From assembly GCF_000183725.1 (NCBI RefSeq), contig NC_014762.1, positions 1,364,001 through 1,428,000 of the forward strand: 64,000 bases of DNA, read 5' to 3'. Positions 45,748 through 54,970 of the stretch are shown piece after piece. The notes below the pieces were generated by a model. The model ran no database searches. It was given only the letters and a program-made list of their open reading frames with translations, and was not told where the DNA came from. The position numbers were made by a program, and so were the translations under genes. Each line of letters begins with the position of its first letter. Position 1 is the stretch's first letter. This DNA is from Sulfuricurvum kujiense DSM 16994 (GTDB lineage: Bacteria; Campylobacterota; Campylobacteria; Campylobacterales; Sulfurimonadaceae).

Positions 45748-46563
45748 TCAGGCACGGATTCGAGCGAGCATCGAATCAATTGCCGCTTGAAGCATAGTGA
45801 CGTCATAGCCCGCATCTTCCGCTTTTTTAAGGCCATATGAGATTCCGTGTTCCCCCAGCGGATTATTGACCGGAATAATCGTTTTAATGATGTTCAGAGC
45901 GGTAGAGTACTCTTTGACATCATCCGGCGCTTTGGCAGGCGCATCGGAAAATTTAATCATCTCAACAAATTCTTTATCAAAATTCCAGTGGGTAAAAATT
46001 TCCGCCGTCACGGTAGCCGTCGTTTCATGAATGTAAGAGCGCTCAACTCTTGCAATGTCAATCGTCACTTCAATATCGGATTTAAAATTGGCAGCTAAAT
46101 CTTCTTGAATAACGTCGCTTGCGATAATAATTTTTCCCGTCTCCTGCAAAAATGCGGCTAAAAAAAGCTTATCGGCTTTAAGGCGGTCTATTTTCATGTA
46201 CCATTCATGAACCAAAGCAGCCTGCATCGATGAAATTTCCGCAAAACGGTCCGATGTAATTCCATAGGGTTCCATGTCGACATTGAGCAGTTTGCGGACC
46301 GAATTGCCGATACCGATAGATCTCGTCATACTCATCCCGAACAAAGAGACCGCCTGAGAGACATTGAGTATCTCGCGTCGGAAACTGTACAGAGGCGAAT
46401 TGGCGGCTTTAAGCAAGTTGGCAACGATCATCGGGTCTTGTTCGACAGTTTTAATCAGATCATTGATCGAACTGTCGGGATCATTACAAATACGTTGCAT
46501 CTCTATCACCGTTTTAGGAAGCGGCGGCAAAGATTTAATACTGTTTATAATCGAGCTTTTCAT
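45748..46563 (-). CDS. HDOD domain signalling protein
   Basis: 271 residues. The HDOD fold is shown by SLPPLPKTVIEMQRICNDPDSSINDLIKTVEQDPMI and LLKAANSPLYSFRREILNVSQAVSLFGM. HDOD proteins lack the catalytic HD pair and act as signalling scaffolds. It lies 12 bases upstream of polA, but a functional link is not evident. Confidence 0.9.
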   Translation of the reverse strand: MKSSIINSIKSLPPLPKTVIEMQRICNDPDSSINDLIKTVEQDPMIVANLLKAANSPLYSFRREILNVSQAVSLFGMSMTRSIGIGNSVRKLLNVDMEPYGITSDRFAEISSMQAALVHEWYMKIDRLKADKLFLAAFLQETGKIIIASDVIQEDLAANFKSDIEVTIDIARVERSYIHETTATVTAEIFTHWNFDKEFVEMIKFSDAPAKAPDDVKEYSTALNIIKTIIPVNNPLGEHGISYGLKKAEDAGYDVTMLQAAIDSMLARIRA

Positions 46564-46593
46564 AAAAATCCTCTGTAAATCCTGTTAATCTTA

Positions 46594-49410
46594 TTATAGC
46601 CTATTTAGCTCAAGAGCTAAATATTTTCCGGTGAAACTTCCCGTTTTTTCCCAGCTCTCGGCAACTTCTTCAGGGTTCCCCTGCGCGACCAATAATCCGC
46701 CGCCGCTGCCCCCCTCAGGCCCCATATCGATGATATAGTCGGCATTTTTTATCATATCGAGATTGTGCTCGATAACCAGTACGGAGTTACCGAGTTCGAC
46801 GAAATTATGAAGTACCTTTGTCAAACGGTTGACGTCATCAAAATGCAGACCCGTCGTCGGTTCATCAAGGATATAGAGGGTATTTCCCGTATCGCGTCGG
46901 CTAAGCTCTTTGGCCAGTTTAATCCGCTGCGCTTCCCCTCCTGAGAGGGTAACGGCATTTTGTCCCAGCGTAATGTAATCAAGCCCGACATCGCTAAGTG
47001 TCTGTAGAATCGCTTTGATTTTCGGGATCGGTGCAAAAAATTCGAGTGCTTCGCCGACCGACATATTCAGAACATCGGAGATGGTTTTCCCTTTATACTC
47101 AACCTGAAGTGTTTGGAGATTGTATCGGCTTCCGTGACACGAATCACACTTGACCATAATGTCGGGAAGGAAGTGCATTTCGATCTTGATTTCCCCTTCT
47201 CCCTGACATTTTTCACATCGCCCCCCTTTGACGTTAAAGCTAAAGCGCGATGCCGTATAGCCGCGGATCTGTGCTTCTTTGGTTTTCGTGAATAGATTTC
47301 GAATTTCGTCCATGACACCCGTATAAGTGGCAGGGTTCGAACGAGGCGTACGTCCGATCGGGCTTTGATCGAGATAGATCACTTTGTCGAGTTTTTCCAG
47401 ACCTTCTACTTCGACCCCGGCGACACGGTTTATTTTACGTGCATGGTTCAGTATTTCGCGAGTAACGGGAAGCAACGTCTGCAGAATCAGAGAGCTTTTT
47501 CCGCTGCCGCTGACTCCCGTTACACAGACAAAATTATGAAGTGGAATTTTTACGCTCAAATTGGTAATATTATTTAATGTAACATTATTGATTGCCATCC
47601 ACTCTTTTTGTTCGCGTCGATAAAAATATTTGATTTGTTTGCGTCCAGAGAGGTAGTCGGCCGTGAGGGTATTGGATTGTTTCATTTCCTCCAACGTACC
47701 TGCAAAGACGACATTACCGCCGAATTTTCCGGCACCGGGGCCGATATCAACAATGTAGTCGGCATTTTCAATCGTCTCTTTGTCATGTTCGACAACGATA
47801 ACGGTATTCCCTTTTTCCTGCAATGAACGGAGCGTTCGAATCAGTTTGAGGGTATCGCGTTCATGCAATCCGATACTCGGCTCATCCAGAACATACATTA
47901 CCCCTGTCAAACCGCTTCCGATCTGAGAAGCGATACGGATACGCTGGGCTTCCCCCCCGCTGATGGTGCGGGCGTCGCGGCTGAGGGAGAGGTATCCTAA
48001 ACCGACATCAAACAAAAAGAAAAGACGTTCGCGTATCTCATTTAAAATCGGTGCGGCAATCATTGCATTTTGATCGCTCAGACCATCAAATGTCTTTGGA
48101 TCGGCAAACCACGCATACGAATCTTTAAGGGGCATCGATATCACATCCCCGATCCCCTTTTGGGCAACGCGAACGGCAAGCGATTCGCGCTTGAGACGGT
48201 GAGAATTACAGATGTTGCACGGTTTTTCGGACATGTAATCGGCGAGATCTTTTTCATCTTTGAAAATATCGTATGCGATGCGTACGATTCCCGGCCATAC
48301 ACGCTTGATAGGATGGTCCTGCCACTTGAATTCGACTTCATCGACGCTGCCGTGGAGGATCGCTTTTTTCTGATACTCTTCGAGTGCATAAAACGGAGCC
48401 GTAATACTGATCCCTTCCGCAGCGCAAAACGCTTTTAGGAAGGTAAAATAATACCCTTTGTTAAATCCGTAAACGATTTTTATCGCCCCTTTCTCTATGG
48501 GGAGTTCGGAATCGATAATTTTGTCGTAATCGAGCGCATAGCGGATGCCGAGGCCGTCGCATTCAGAACATGCCCCTTTGGGAGAGTTAAACGAAAACGA
48601 GAGCGGTTCGAGCGGATCAAAACTCACTTTACAGTCAAAACAGGCGCTGTGTTCACTGTAGTGGATCAGCTTGTCAGCCATCCCTACTTCGTCGTGGTTC
48701 TGAATCTCAATTTCTACCTCTCCATAAGACTCTTTGAGCGCTTTTTCGACGTCTTGGGCCACACGGTCATGGTTGTCATCTTTTATGATGAGACGGTCAA
48801 TCACAACTTTAAGAGTATGTTTTTTGGTCTTGGAGAGATCAATCTCTTCATCCAGACGCACCATGACGCCGTCGATCATGGCACGTACATACCCTTTATG
48901 ACGGAGCGATTCGAGAATATCGGCAAAGGAGCCTTTTTTCTCCCGTACGAGCGGTGCAAGTATGACGATTTTGGAACCTTCGGGAAGCTTTAAAACCTGT
49001 GTGATTATATCTTGAGCCGACATTTTGGATATCGGCTTGCCGCACAGATGACAGTGTTGAACTCCGATACGGGCATACAAAAGTCTCAGATAGTCATAGA
49101 TCTCGGTAATCGTTCCTACGGTTGAACGGGGATTTTTTGAGGTCGTTTTTTGATCGATCGCAATAGCCGGAGTGAGGCCTTCGATTTTATCGACATCGGG
49201 CTTTCCGACACGGTCCAAAAATTGACGGGCATACGATGAGAGAGACTCGATATAGCGGCGCTGTCCCTCGGCATAAAGGGTGTCAAAGGCCAATGTCGAT
49301 TTACCGCTTCCGCTGATTCCGGTACATACAATCAGCTTGTTTTTCGGGATCTCCAAAGAGATGTTTTTGAGGTTATGCTCCCGTGCTCCGATAATTTTAA
49401 TCTTGTCCAT
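46594..49410 (-). CDS. uvrA: excinuclease ABC subunit A
   Basis: 938 residues. Two ABC ATPase modules, with Walker [21 protein letters not shown] at the N-terminus and [11 protein letters not shown] in the second half. Zinc sites appear as [18 protein letters not shown] with CSECDGLG, and CEKCQGEG with CDSCHGSRY. Both SGGEAQRI signatures are present. It finds bulky DNA lesions together with UvrB. The TauE-type gene lies 3 bases upstream on the same strand. Confidence 0.97.
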   Translation of the reverse strand: MDKIKIIGAREHNLKNISLEIPKNKLIVCTGISGSGKSTLAFDTLYAEGQRRYIESLSSYARQFLDRVGKPDVDKIEGLTPAIAIDQKTTSKNPRSTVGTITEIYDYLRLLYARIGVQHCHLCGKPISKMSAQDIITQVLKLPEGSKIVILAPLVREKKGSFADILESLRHKGYVRAMIDGVMVRLDEEIDLSKTKKHTLKVVIDRLIIKDDNHDRVAQDVEKALKESYGEVEIEIQNHDEVGMADKLIHYSEHSACFDCKVSFDPLEPLSFSFNSPKGACSECDGLGIRYALDYDKIIDSELPIEKGAIKIVYGFNKGYYFTFLKAFCAAEGISITAPFYALEEYQKKAILHGSVDEVEFKWQDHPIKRVWPGIVRIAYDIFKDEKDLADYMSEKPCNICNSHRLKRESLAVRVAQKGIGDVISMPLKDSYAWFADPKTFDGLSDQNAMIAAPILNEIRERLFFLFDVGLGYLSLSRDARTISGGEAQRIRIASQIGSGLTGVMYVLDEPSIGLHERDTLKLIRTLRSLQEKGNTVIVVEHDKETIENADYIVDIGPGAGKFGGNVVFAGTLEEMKQSNTLTADYLSGRKQIKYFYRREQKEWMAINNVTLNNITNLSVKIPLHNFVCVTGVSGSGKSSLILQTLLPVTREILNHARKINRVAGVEVEGLEKLDKVIYLDQSPIGRTPRSNPATYTGVMDEIRNLFTKTKEAQIRGYTASRFSFNVKGGRCEKCQGEGEIKIEMHFLPDIMVKCDSCHGSRYNLQTLQVEYKGKTISDVLNMSVGEALEFFAPIPKIKAILQTLSDVGLDYITLGQNAVTLSGGEAQRIKLAKELSRRDTGNTLYILDEPTTGLHFDDVNRLTKVLHNFVELGNSVLVIEHNLDMIKNADYIIDMGPEGGSGGGLLVAQGNPEEVAESWEKTGSFTGKYLALELNRL

Positions 49411-49413
49411 AAG

Positions 49414-50151
49414 TTACCCCGCGATAAGTTTGTATGCCGTAATGGCAAAAATAATGATGTAAAAAATAACCAATACCTGTTTGTAATGAGTCACTTTGAC
49501 CCGATGCAGCAACGCGATGCCCGCCATAATGCCGAATAATGAGCTCAAAGCCATCGTCAGACCCGCTTCAAGATTCACAAGACCGAGCCACAAAAGTGTC
49601 GCCAAAGCCGAAACGGAAGAAAACGTAACAAAAAAATGTCCTACTGCTGAAGCTTTCTTCAGCGGAAATCCCATAAAACTAACCAGTACCGGCGTCATCA
49701 AAATCGAACCTCCAACTCCAAGCATTCCGGAAAATACGCCGATCACGCTTCCGACAAACGTATATAACGGCCGATTGACCACTTCCGGACGGGTCGGTTC
49801 GGGATTGGAAAGAGCCAGTCGCCCCAGCGTAAAGGCGACAATTGAGAGAAAAAGCCATTCCAATATACTCGAATGGAGTGCTTTGACCAATATCCCGCCC
49901 GCTATCGCACCAAGAATTCCGCCGTAACCGAAATATTTGATATCGCCGATCGCATACGTTTGTTTTTTATGATGGATCCACGCCGCCAACAACGAACCGG
50001 CAACCATTTGGGTAACCGATATGCCGATTGCCTCTTTGATACCAAACCCGAGATAGAGCAGAATCGGAACACTCACCGTACCGCCGCCGATTCCGAAAAA
50101 TCCTGACAGTGTACCGACCCCTACCCCTAAAAGTGCTAATTCAATAGTCAT
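49414..50151 (-). CDS. TauE/SafE-family permease (sulfite exporter type)
   Basis: 245 residues, about seven to eight helices with two homologous halves: [24 protein letters not shown] and [21 protein letters not shown]. The family exports sulfite or sulfonates and related anions. The substrate is not set here, though a sulfur-oxidising lifestyle would fit. Confidence 0.88.
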   Translation of the reverse strand: MTIELALLGVGVGTLSGFFGIGGGTVSVPILLYLGFGIKEAIGISVTQMVAGSLLAAWIHHKKQTYAIGDIKYFGYGGILGAIAGGILVKALHSSILEWLFLSIVAFTLGRLALSNPEPTRPEVVNRPLYTFVGSVIGVFSGMLGVGGSILMTPVLVSFMGFPLKKASAVGHFFVTFSSVSALATLLWLGLVNLEAGLTMALSSLFGIMAGIALLHRVKVTHYKQVLVIFYIIIFAITAYKLIAG

Positions 50152-50236
50152 ATTTTATCTTTGTTTAGATTATGGCGCGCGATTATACCCCCTTAGTGCT
50201 TCAACTAATACCCTTTTCGTTCATTAGATTTTACGC

Positions 50237-50242
50237 TATAAT
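50237..50242 (+). promoter_or_regulatory. -10 box of the CheX-fliN-fliO operon
   Basis: TATAAT, giving a predicted +1 near 50249. This makes the frame start at 50172 impossible and supports the ATG at 50280 with its GAGGG RBS. There is no sigma-54 (GG-N10-GC) element here. Confidence 0.5.
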
Positions 50243-50279
50243 CGATTCTCATAGATATTTAACAAGAGTGAGGGATGTA

Positions 50280-50702
50280 ATGTTACCGATTATTGTCGAA
50301 GCAGCCACTAATTTTTTTCTTCATCAAATACGCCTCCCTTATGATTTTATAGACTCAACTAAAAAGAGAACGCTTTTTGCTTATATCGATATTGAAACGA
50401 CGAACGGTGAGATTCACCGTGCTTATATCGGATGCGATCCGATGTTGATTCAGACCATAGCCGAGATTTTTTTGGGCGAAGATGAGAGTGATGAACAGAC
50501 ACTCATCGATATGCTGTTGGAAACAACCAATATGATTGTCGGAAGTGCAAAAGTACTGGCCGGTGAGTTATATGAAACATCTTTATCGATTGCGACCCCT
50601 TTTCTTTTATCGGATGAAGAGGTATCGGCGGTTCAATTGGATAATTCAAAATGTATCGGTATTAATGGCGGAGAAATGACAATTGCTTTGCAAAGGCTCT
50701 AA
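50280..50702 (+). CDS. CheX/CheC-like phosphatase-family protein
   Basis: 140 residues. The motif Asp77-xxx-Glu81-xx-Asn84 (DMLLETTN) followed by MIVGSAKVLAG matches the (D/S)xxxExxN site of CheC/CheX/FliY phosphatases. These dephosphorylate CheY-P. Only one copy is present, as in CheX. It is 3 bases upstream of fliN, so the switch complex probably contains or contacts it, like a FliY protein split into two genes (inference). Confidence 0.75.
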   Translation: MLPIIVEAATNFFLHQIRLPYDFIDSTKKRTLFAYIDIETTNGEIHRAYIGCDPMLIQTIAEIFLGEDESDEQTLIDMLLETTNMIVGSAKVLAGELYETSLSIATPFLLSDEEVSAVQLDNSKCIGINGGEMTIALQRL

Positions 50703-50705
50703 GAG

Positions 50706-51050
50706 ATGGATGAAACAGTAGCGGCAGAAACTTCTTTACATCATGAACACGGTTTCGATCCTGAAAAAGAACTTTCATGGATGGATTACGACGGATTGCT
50801 TGACATGGAAGTGGAATTTGTTTCGGATTTGGGACAAACGACTCTCACGTTGGACGAAATACTCAAACTGGAAAAAGGTTCCGTCATCGACTTGGGCAAA
50901 CCGGCGGGGGAAAGCGTGGAATCGTATGTCAACAGACGTATTATCGGTAAGGGGGAAGTAATGGTTTATGAGAAGAATTTAGCGATACGTATCAATGAGG
51001 TACTCGATTCGAGCGCCGTATTGTATTACCTATCAAAAGAGAGACTATGA
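50706..51050 (+). CDS. fliN: flagellar motor switch protein FliN
   Basis: 114 residues with a C-terminal SpoA domain: MEVEFVSDLGQTTLTLDEILKLEKGSVIDLGKPAGE, then VMVYEKNLAIRINEV. FliN forms the lower C-ring with FliM and binds CheY-P and FliH. The N-terminal 30 residues are acidic. It overlaps the next gene by 4 bases (ATGA). Confidence 0.92.
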   Translation: MDETVAAETSLHHEHGFDPEKELSWMDYDGLLDMEVEFVSDLGQTTLTLDEILKLEKGSVIDLGKPAGESVESYVNRRIIGKGEVMVYEKNLAIRINEVLDSSAVLYYLSKERL

Positions 51051-51943
51051 GATATTTACTTCCTCTGCTGCTTCTTCCCGCTTTTTTATGGGGAGCTAAA
51101 ATTTTAAGTTACAACGTATATGACCGGAATGACCGCGTCGATGTGATGTTGACGTTCGATACTCCGTATGAAGGGGTATTGCGCCAAAATCGCCAGAACG
51201 ATACCGTCATCGTAAAGCTTGAAGAGGCGTTTATCGATTCTCCGGTAGTCAAAAACGTTACTTCCAAATATCTCAACAAACTTACCATTACACCTGAAAA
51301 CGAAAATATCAAAATTATTGCCGAACTTTCGAATAACGTCATTATGCAAGCCTCTAAAACCTCCGATTCATATGGTCTGCGTCTACGATTTATGCATCCT
51401 GAAGCCGTAAATTCCGCTACGCAGAATACACCGGTCGATGAAACATCGGTGGATGGGCTTCCGACAAAAAAAGGAAATGAATTCGAGCAAAGCTATTATG
51501 TTGTTATCGGCATATTAATCATCGGGATTGCTATTTTATTCTGGTTGAAACAAAATATAGCCAAACGCACTACAGCCATGAAAAATGAGCCGAAATCTCC
51601 ATGGTTATTTGATAAAACGACCGCTGCGGAAACAAAAGCGTCACTCTCCGCATCTCTTCCTATGTCAAATGAGAGCGGGGGAGTTCATATCCGTTTTCAA
51701 AAACCGCTTGATAATTCCCATACTGTGGCAATGCTCGATTACGGAACGATGAGCTATCTGGTATTATTGGGGAACACTACCATTTTACTCGATAAATTTC
51801 AGGATAATATTCCGGTAACGCAAAATGACTTCGAAACCCTTTTGCAGTCAAAACATCGAGAACTTGACGGCTATTTCCAGCTCGCCCCGGCTCAGGATGA
51901 AGTTTTCGATTCCTACAAAGAAAAAGCATCAGGAGTTTATTAA
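51047..51943 (+). CDS. fliO: FliO-like protein with AMIN-like periplasmic domain
   Basis: 298 residues. A signal peptide precedes a periplasmic beta-rich domain (about 20-120) resembling AMIN (YEGVLRQNRQNDTVIVKLEE). One helix (YYVVIGILIIGIAILFWL, about 150-167) leads to a cytoplasmic part with YLVLLGNTTILLDK, like the small FliO cytoplasmic domain. Gene order fliN-fliO matches Campylobacter. FliO helps assemble FliP in the export gate. FliO is poorly conserved, so the name rests partly on context. Confidence 0.7.
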   Translation: MRYLLPLLLLPAFLWGAKILSYNVYDRNDRVDVMLTFDTPYEGVLRQNRQNDTVIVKLEEAFIDSPVVKNVTSKYLNKLTITPENENIKIIAELSNNVIMQASKTSDSYGLRLRFMHPEAVNSATQNTPVDETSVDGLPTKKGNEFEQSYYVVIGILIIGIAILFWLKQNIAKRTTAMKNEPKSPWLFDKTTAAETKASLSASLPMSNESGGVHIRFQKPLDNSHTVAMLDYGTMSYLVLLGNTTILLDKFQDNIPVTQNDFETLLQSKHRELDGYFQLAPAQDEVFDSYKEKASGVY

Positions 51944-51946
51944 GCA

Positions 51947-52177
51947 ATGGATCTAAAACAGAAATTAGTTGATTTCGGATGCGGAAACGAATTTGTCGAA
52001 ATCGCTTTGGGATACAAAGAATTTTATAACACTGACGAAGATATTGAAATATTTATAGAATACGTTGAAGTCGAACATGCAAAAGTCGAAGAAGCAGAAG
52101 CGCTGAAAGAGCGGGAAAAAGAGATTGTCGATGCAGCGGGTTTGCTTTTAGAATTCGAAGATGAAAAAGAGAATTAA
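51947..52177 (+). CDS. small acidic protein of unknown function
   Basis: 76 residues, 3 bases after the fliO-like stop, with the AGGAG RBS within the end of that gene. The second half is a charged helix rich in Glu (EVEHAKVEEAEALKEREKEIVDAAG). It probably belongs to the same operon. It converges with the DTW gene with 4 bases shared. Confidence 0.65.
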   Translation: MDLKQKLVDFGCGNEFVEIALGYKEFYNTDEDIEIFIEYVEVEHAKVEEAEALKEREKEIVDAAGLLLEFEDEKEN

Positions 52178-52842
52178 ATCTCTTCTCTTCTTGTCTTAAA
52201 TCTGACGCTCTCTTCAGAGTGCGAAGCACATCCGATTTGATATTCCACCATAGCTTTGAACGGATTTAAAAAAGCTTCAAAAGCCCCCTCTTCTATCGCT
52301 TCAAGACCCTGCTGATGCAATAATTCCAATACACTCAATGTCGATTCGATCGTCGAAAGACAGTATGCTTCGGGCTGTTCCTTAATAAGGAATTGGGAAG
52401 TTTTAGAGTGGGTGAAACTGACGCGCGGCAATGTTTGAAGATTGCGGCTGACTCTGAGCATTTTTACCGAGCATGCCCAGGTTGAATCGATAATGAAGAT
52501 GACAATTTGTTTGCCCTGCGCATCAATCTTCCGGGTGTTTAGATTGATGCTTTTTTTCCCGGGATAAAGAACATAGCAGAGGTTGTTACTGTCCTCAATC
52601 AATGCATTAATGGCGCTATGCTCGCTGAAATCGACATCAATATAGAGTTCTGAATTCGGCAGTGAGAGATGGGTAAGTCTTCCGGTGCCGTTTTTGGTTT
52701 TTTTAAACTCTTTGGGGTGCATTAAGATAACAAATTTAGTTTGTGTCGCTATAGGCTTAACATACGGGCACATGCAGGATGTTATCGGGCGATAGCACCG
52801 GTAGCATTTTTCTCTGCCTTCAATTATTTTATTCAATTTCAA
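52174..52842 (-). CDS. DTW-domain protein (probable tRNA-uridine aminocarboxypropyltransferase)
   Basis: 222 residues. It has the zinc-like N-terminus CYRCYRPITSCMC, then MHPKEFKKTKNGTGRL, the DSTW motif (FIIDSTWACSVKM) and YCLSTIESTL. The TapT/TuaA group uses S-adenosylmethionine to make acp3U in tRNA. It lies between the flagellar group and ktrB and is transcribed away from ktrB. Confidence 0.85.
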   Translation of the reverse strand: MKLNKIIEGREKCYRCYRPITSCMCPYVKPIATQTKFVILMHPKEFKKTKNGTGRLTHLSLPNSELYIDVDFSEHSAINALIEDSNNLCYVLYPGKKSINLNTRKIDAQGKQIVIFIIDSTWACSVKMLRVSRNLQTLPRVSFTHSKTSQFLIKEQPEAYCLSTIESTLSVLELLHQQGLEAIEEGAFEAFLNPFKAMVEYQIGCASHSEESVRFKTRREEI

Positions 52843-52935
52843 TATGGCTTTTTTTACGAATTATATCGAAATGTCTAGAACATTTCAGCAATGTGTCACA
52901 ACCACTTTTTTAAGTATTCAATATGGGTTCAGTGA

Positions 52936-52984
52936 TATACTTTCTCTTCCTCTTTTTTCAAAAAAAGTAGTATTAGTAAAAGGA
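52936..52984 (+). promoter_or_regulatory. ktrB promoter -10 and RBS
   Basis: TATACT lies at 52936-52941. GGA at 52982-52984 is followed after 6 bases by ATA at 52991. No ATG, GTG or TTG occurs in frame before 53054. Confidence 0.45.
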
Positions 52985-52990
52985 TAGAAA

Positions 52991-54319
52991 ATACATACGC
53001 AAGAGATAAAAATTATTCTTTTTAGCTTTATAGCACTCATATTCGGAGGTGCGTTGCTTCTGTCGCTCCCCTTTGCCCATAACGGTGAACTTAGATTTGT
53101 TGATGCCGTTTTTACTGCAACTTCGGCAGTTTGTGTGACGGGATTGATCGTCAAAGACACTCCGGTCGATTTTACGCCGTTTGGACATGTCGTTATCCTC
53201 TCCCTTATCCAGATCGGCGGGCTTGGCTATATGACTGCAGTGACCTTTATGGCGGTAATGCGTAAACAAAAGATTGGTCATCGCGACCGGCTTATTCTAA
53301 AAGAGTCCCTCAACCATCCGGGAATGGACGGGTTGGTCCGTTTTTTGAAAATTGTATTCGCTTCAATTATTATCATAGAAGCGGTGGGAATGTTGATTTT
53401 GACACTCCGATTTTGGGTTGATATGCCGTTTGGCAAAGCAGTATGGTTTGGAACATTTCATTCGATATCCGCCTTTAATAATGCCGGATTTTCATTGTTC
53501 AGCGACAATATGATGAGTTTTAGAGGTGATTTTGTTATCAATATGGCGATACCGTTGTTGGTTATTCTGGGCGGTTTAGGATACATAGTTCTATTGGAAA
53601 TATATAATTTTCGCCGCGATCGGTTACTTCGGATCTCTACGCATACGAAAATTGTTCTTTGGATGAGCGGAATCTTGATTCTTATCGGGATGATACTGCT
53701 TTTGTCTTTAGAGTGGAACAATCCAAAATCATTTGGCGGACTTGATACTTATGAGAAGATTTTAGCTGCATGGTTTGCATCCGTTAATTACCGTACTGCC
53801 GGATTCAACAGTATCGATTTTTCGACTTTGACCGACTCCAATCTTTTCTTCTCTACCTTCTTTATGATGACCGGGGGGAGTCCGGGCGGTACGGCCGGGG
53901 GGATTAAAACGACTGCGGTTGCTTTGGCGCTTATCGGTGTCTGGTATACGCTTCGCGGTGATACAAACGCGCATATCTTCCGCCGTTCCATTGCCCAATA
54001 TCAGATTAATAAAGCCTATGCGGTGATTTTCGTCGCCTCTTTTTATGTCGTAATGACCACTATTATCTTGAGCGAAGTGGAGCATTTGCCTTTTTTACGT
54101 ATATTGTTTGAAACGACTTCGGCATTCGGGACGGTAGGTGTATCGACGGGAGATGGCGGAGTATTGAGCTACAGTGCCCTTTTTAGCGATTGGGGAAAAA
54201 TCAATATTATAGTATTAATGCTGATGGGAAGAGTGGGCGTATTTGCTTTTACTATTATCATCGTTGGAAAAGCGGTGGAGAGCCGTATAAAATATGCAGA
54301 AGGAAAGGTTATAATTTAG
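52991..54319 (+). CDS. ktrB: KtrB/TrkH K+ transporter membrane subunit, apparent ATA start
   Basis: About 442 residues. Four pore loops with filter glycines are seen: SAVCVTGLIV, SAFNNAGFSL, YRTAGFNSID and AFGTVGVSTG. The frame opens after a TAG at 52985. From ATA 52991 it reads IHTQEIKIILFSF, completing the first helix. The first ordinary start, TTG at 53054, would remove that helix and has no RBS. An ATA start, or a single base change from ATG, is therefore likely. It forms a K+ uptake pair with ktrA, one base later. Confidence 0.85.
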   Translation: MHTQEIKIILFSFIALIFGGALLLSLPFAHNGELRFVDAVFTATSAVCVTGLIVKDTPVDFTPFGHVVILSLIQIGGLGYMTAVTFMAVMRKQKIGHRDRLILKESLNHPGMDGLVRFLKIVFASIIIIEAVGMLILTLRFWVDMPFGKAVWFGTFHSISAFNNAGFSLFSDNMMSFRGDFVINMAIPLLVILGGLGYIVLLEIYNFRRDRLLRISTHTKIVLWMSGILILIGMILLLSLEWNNPKSFGGLDTYEKILAAWFASVNYRTAGFNSIDFSTLTDSNLFFSTFFMMTGGSPGGTAGGIKTTAVALALIGVWYTLRGDTNAHIFRRSIAQYQINKAYAVIFVASFYVVMTTIILSEVEHLPFLRILFETTSAFGTVGVSTGDGGVLSYSALFSDWGKINIIVLMLMGRVGVFAFTIIIVGKAVESRIKYAEGKVII

Positions 54320-54970
54320 ATGGAAACATTTGCTGTAATTGGTTTGGGAAAATTCGGATTTCATGTCGCCAAAGGGCTGGCACAACAAGGACTTAGTGTT
54401 ATCGCCGTTGATGTGGATGAAGAACAGGTTCGTGAAATTAACGAATTTGTACAAGATGCTGTAATCCTCGATTCTACCGATATGCGTGCATTACGCGAAG
54501 CGGGGATCGGTAGCGTCGATGTCGCCGTTGTGAGTATCGGTGAAAACATCGAAGCGAGTATTTTGACCGTTATGGCTCTTAAAGAGCTTGGGGTGGAGAC
54601 GGTCGTTGCCAAAGCGATTACAACGGTGCACGGGCAGATCCTCTCAAAACTCGGTGCGGCCAAAGTGATTTATCCCGAGATGGAATCGGCGAAAAAAATC
54701 GTTAAAAAAATGGTCAAAAACATGCACTATGAAACCATCGATCTTTCTATTACGATGAAGATCGCCAAGTTGACTGTCCCATCGTTTTGGGTTGGAACAT
54801 CGATTCTCTCTCCTATATTCGAATCAGAGTTCGAGGTAAAGCCTATTGCCTATAAACATCAGGGCATTTGGTACACATCGTTTGAAAAAGATGATATTCT
54901 CGAAAAAGGGGATATTTTGGTTGTACTGGGCAACAGCGGACATATCGAAGCACTCAGTAAAAAGATTTAA
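54320..54970 (+). CDS. ktrA: K+ uptake regulatory subunit KtrA (RCK)
   Basis: 216 residues. An N-terminal Rossmann RCK domain (FAVIGLGKFGFHVAKGLAQQG, then VDVDEEQV) is joined to a C-terminal TrkA-C domain. It forms the ring that gates KtrB on binding ATP or NAD nucleotides. It begins right after the ktrB stop. It overlaps the convergent PAS/PilZ gene by 4 bases. Confidence 0.93.
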   Translation: METFAVIGLGKFGFHVAKGLAQQGLSVIAVDVDEEQVREINEFVQDAVILDSTDMRALREAGIGSVDVAVVSIGENIEASILTVMALKELGVETVVAKAITTVHGQILSKLGAAKVIYPEMESAKKIVKKMVKNMHYETIDLSITMKIAKLTVPSFWVGTSILSPIFESEFEVKPIAYKHQGIWYTSFEKDDILEKGDILVVLGNSGHIEALSKKI

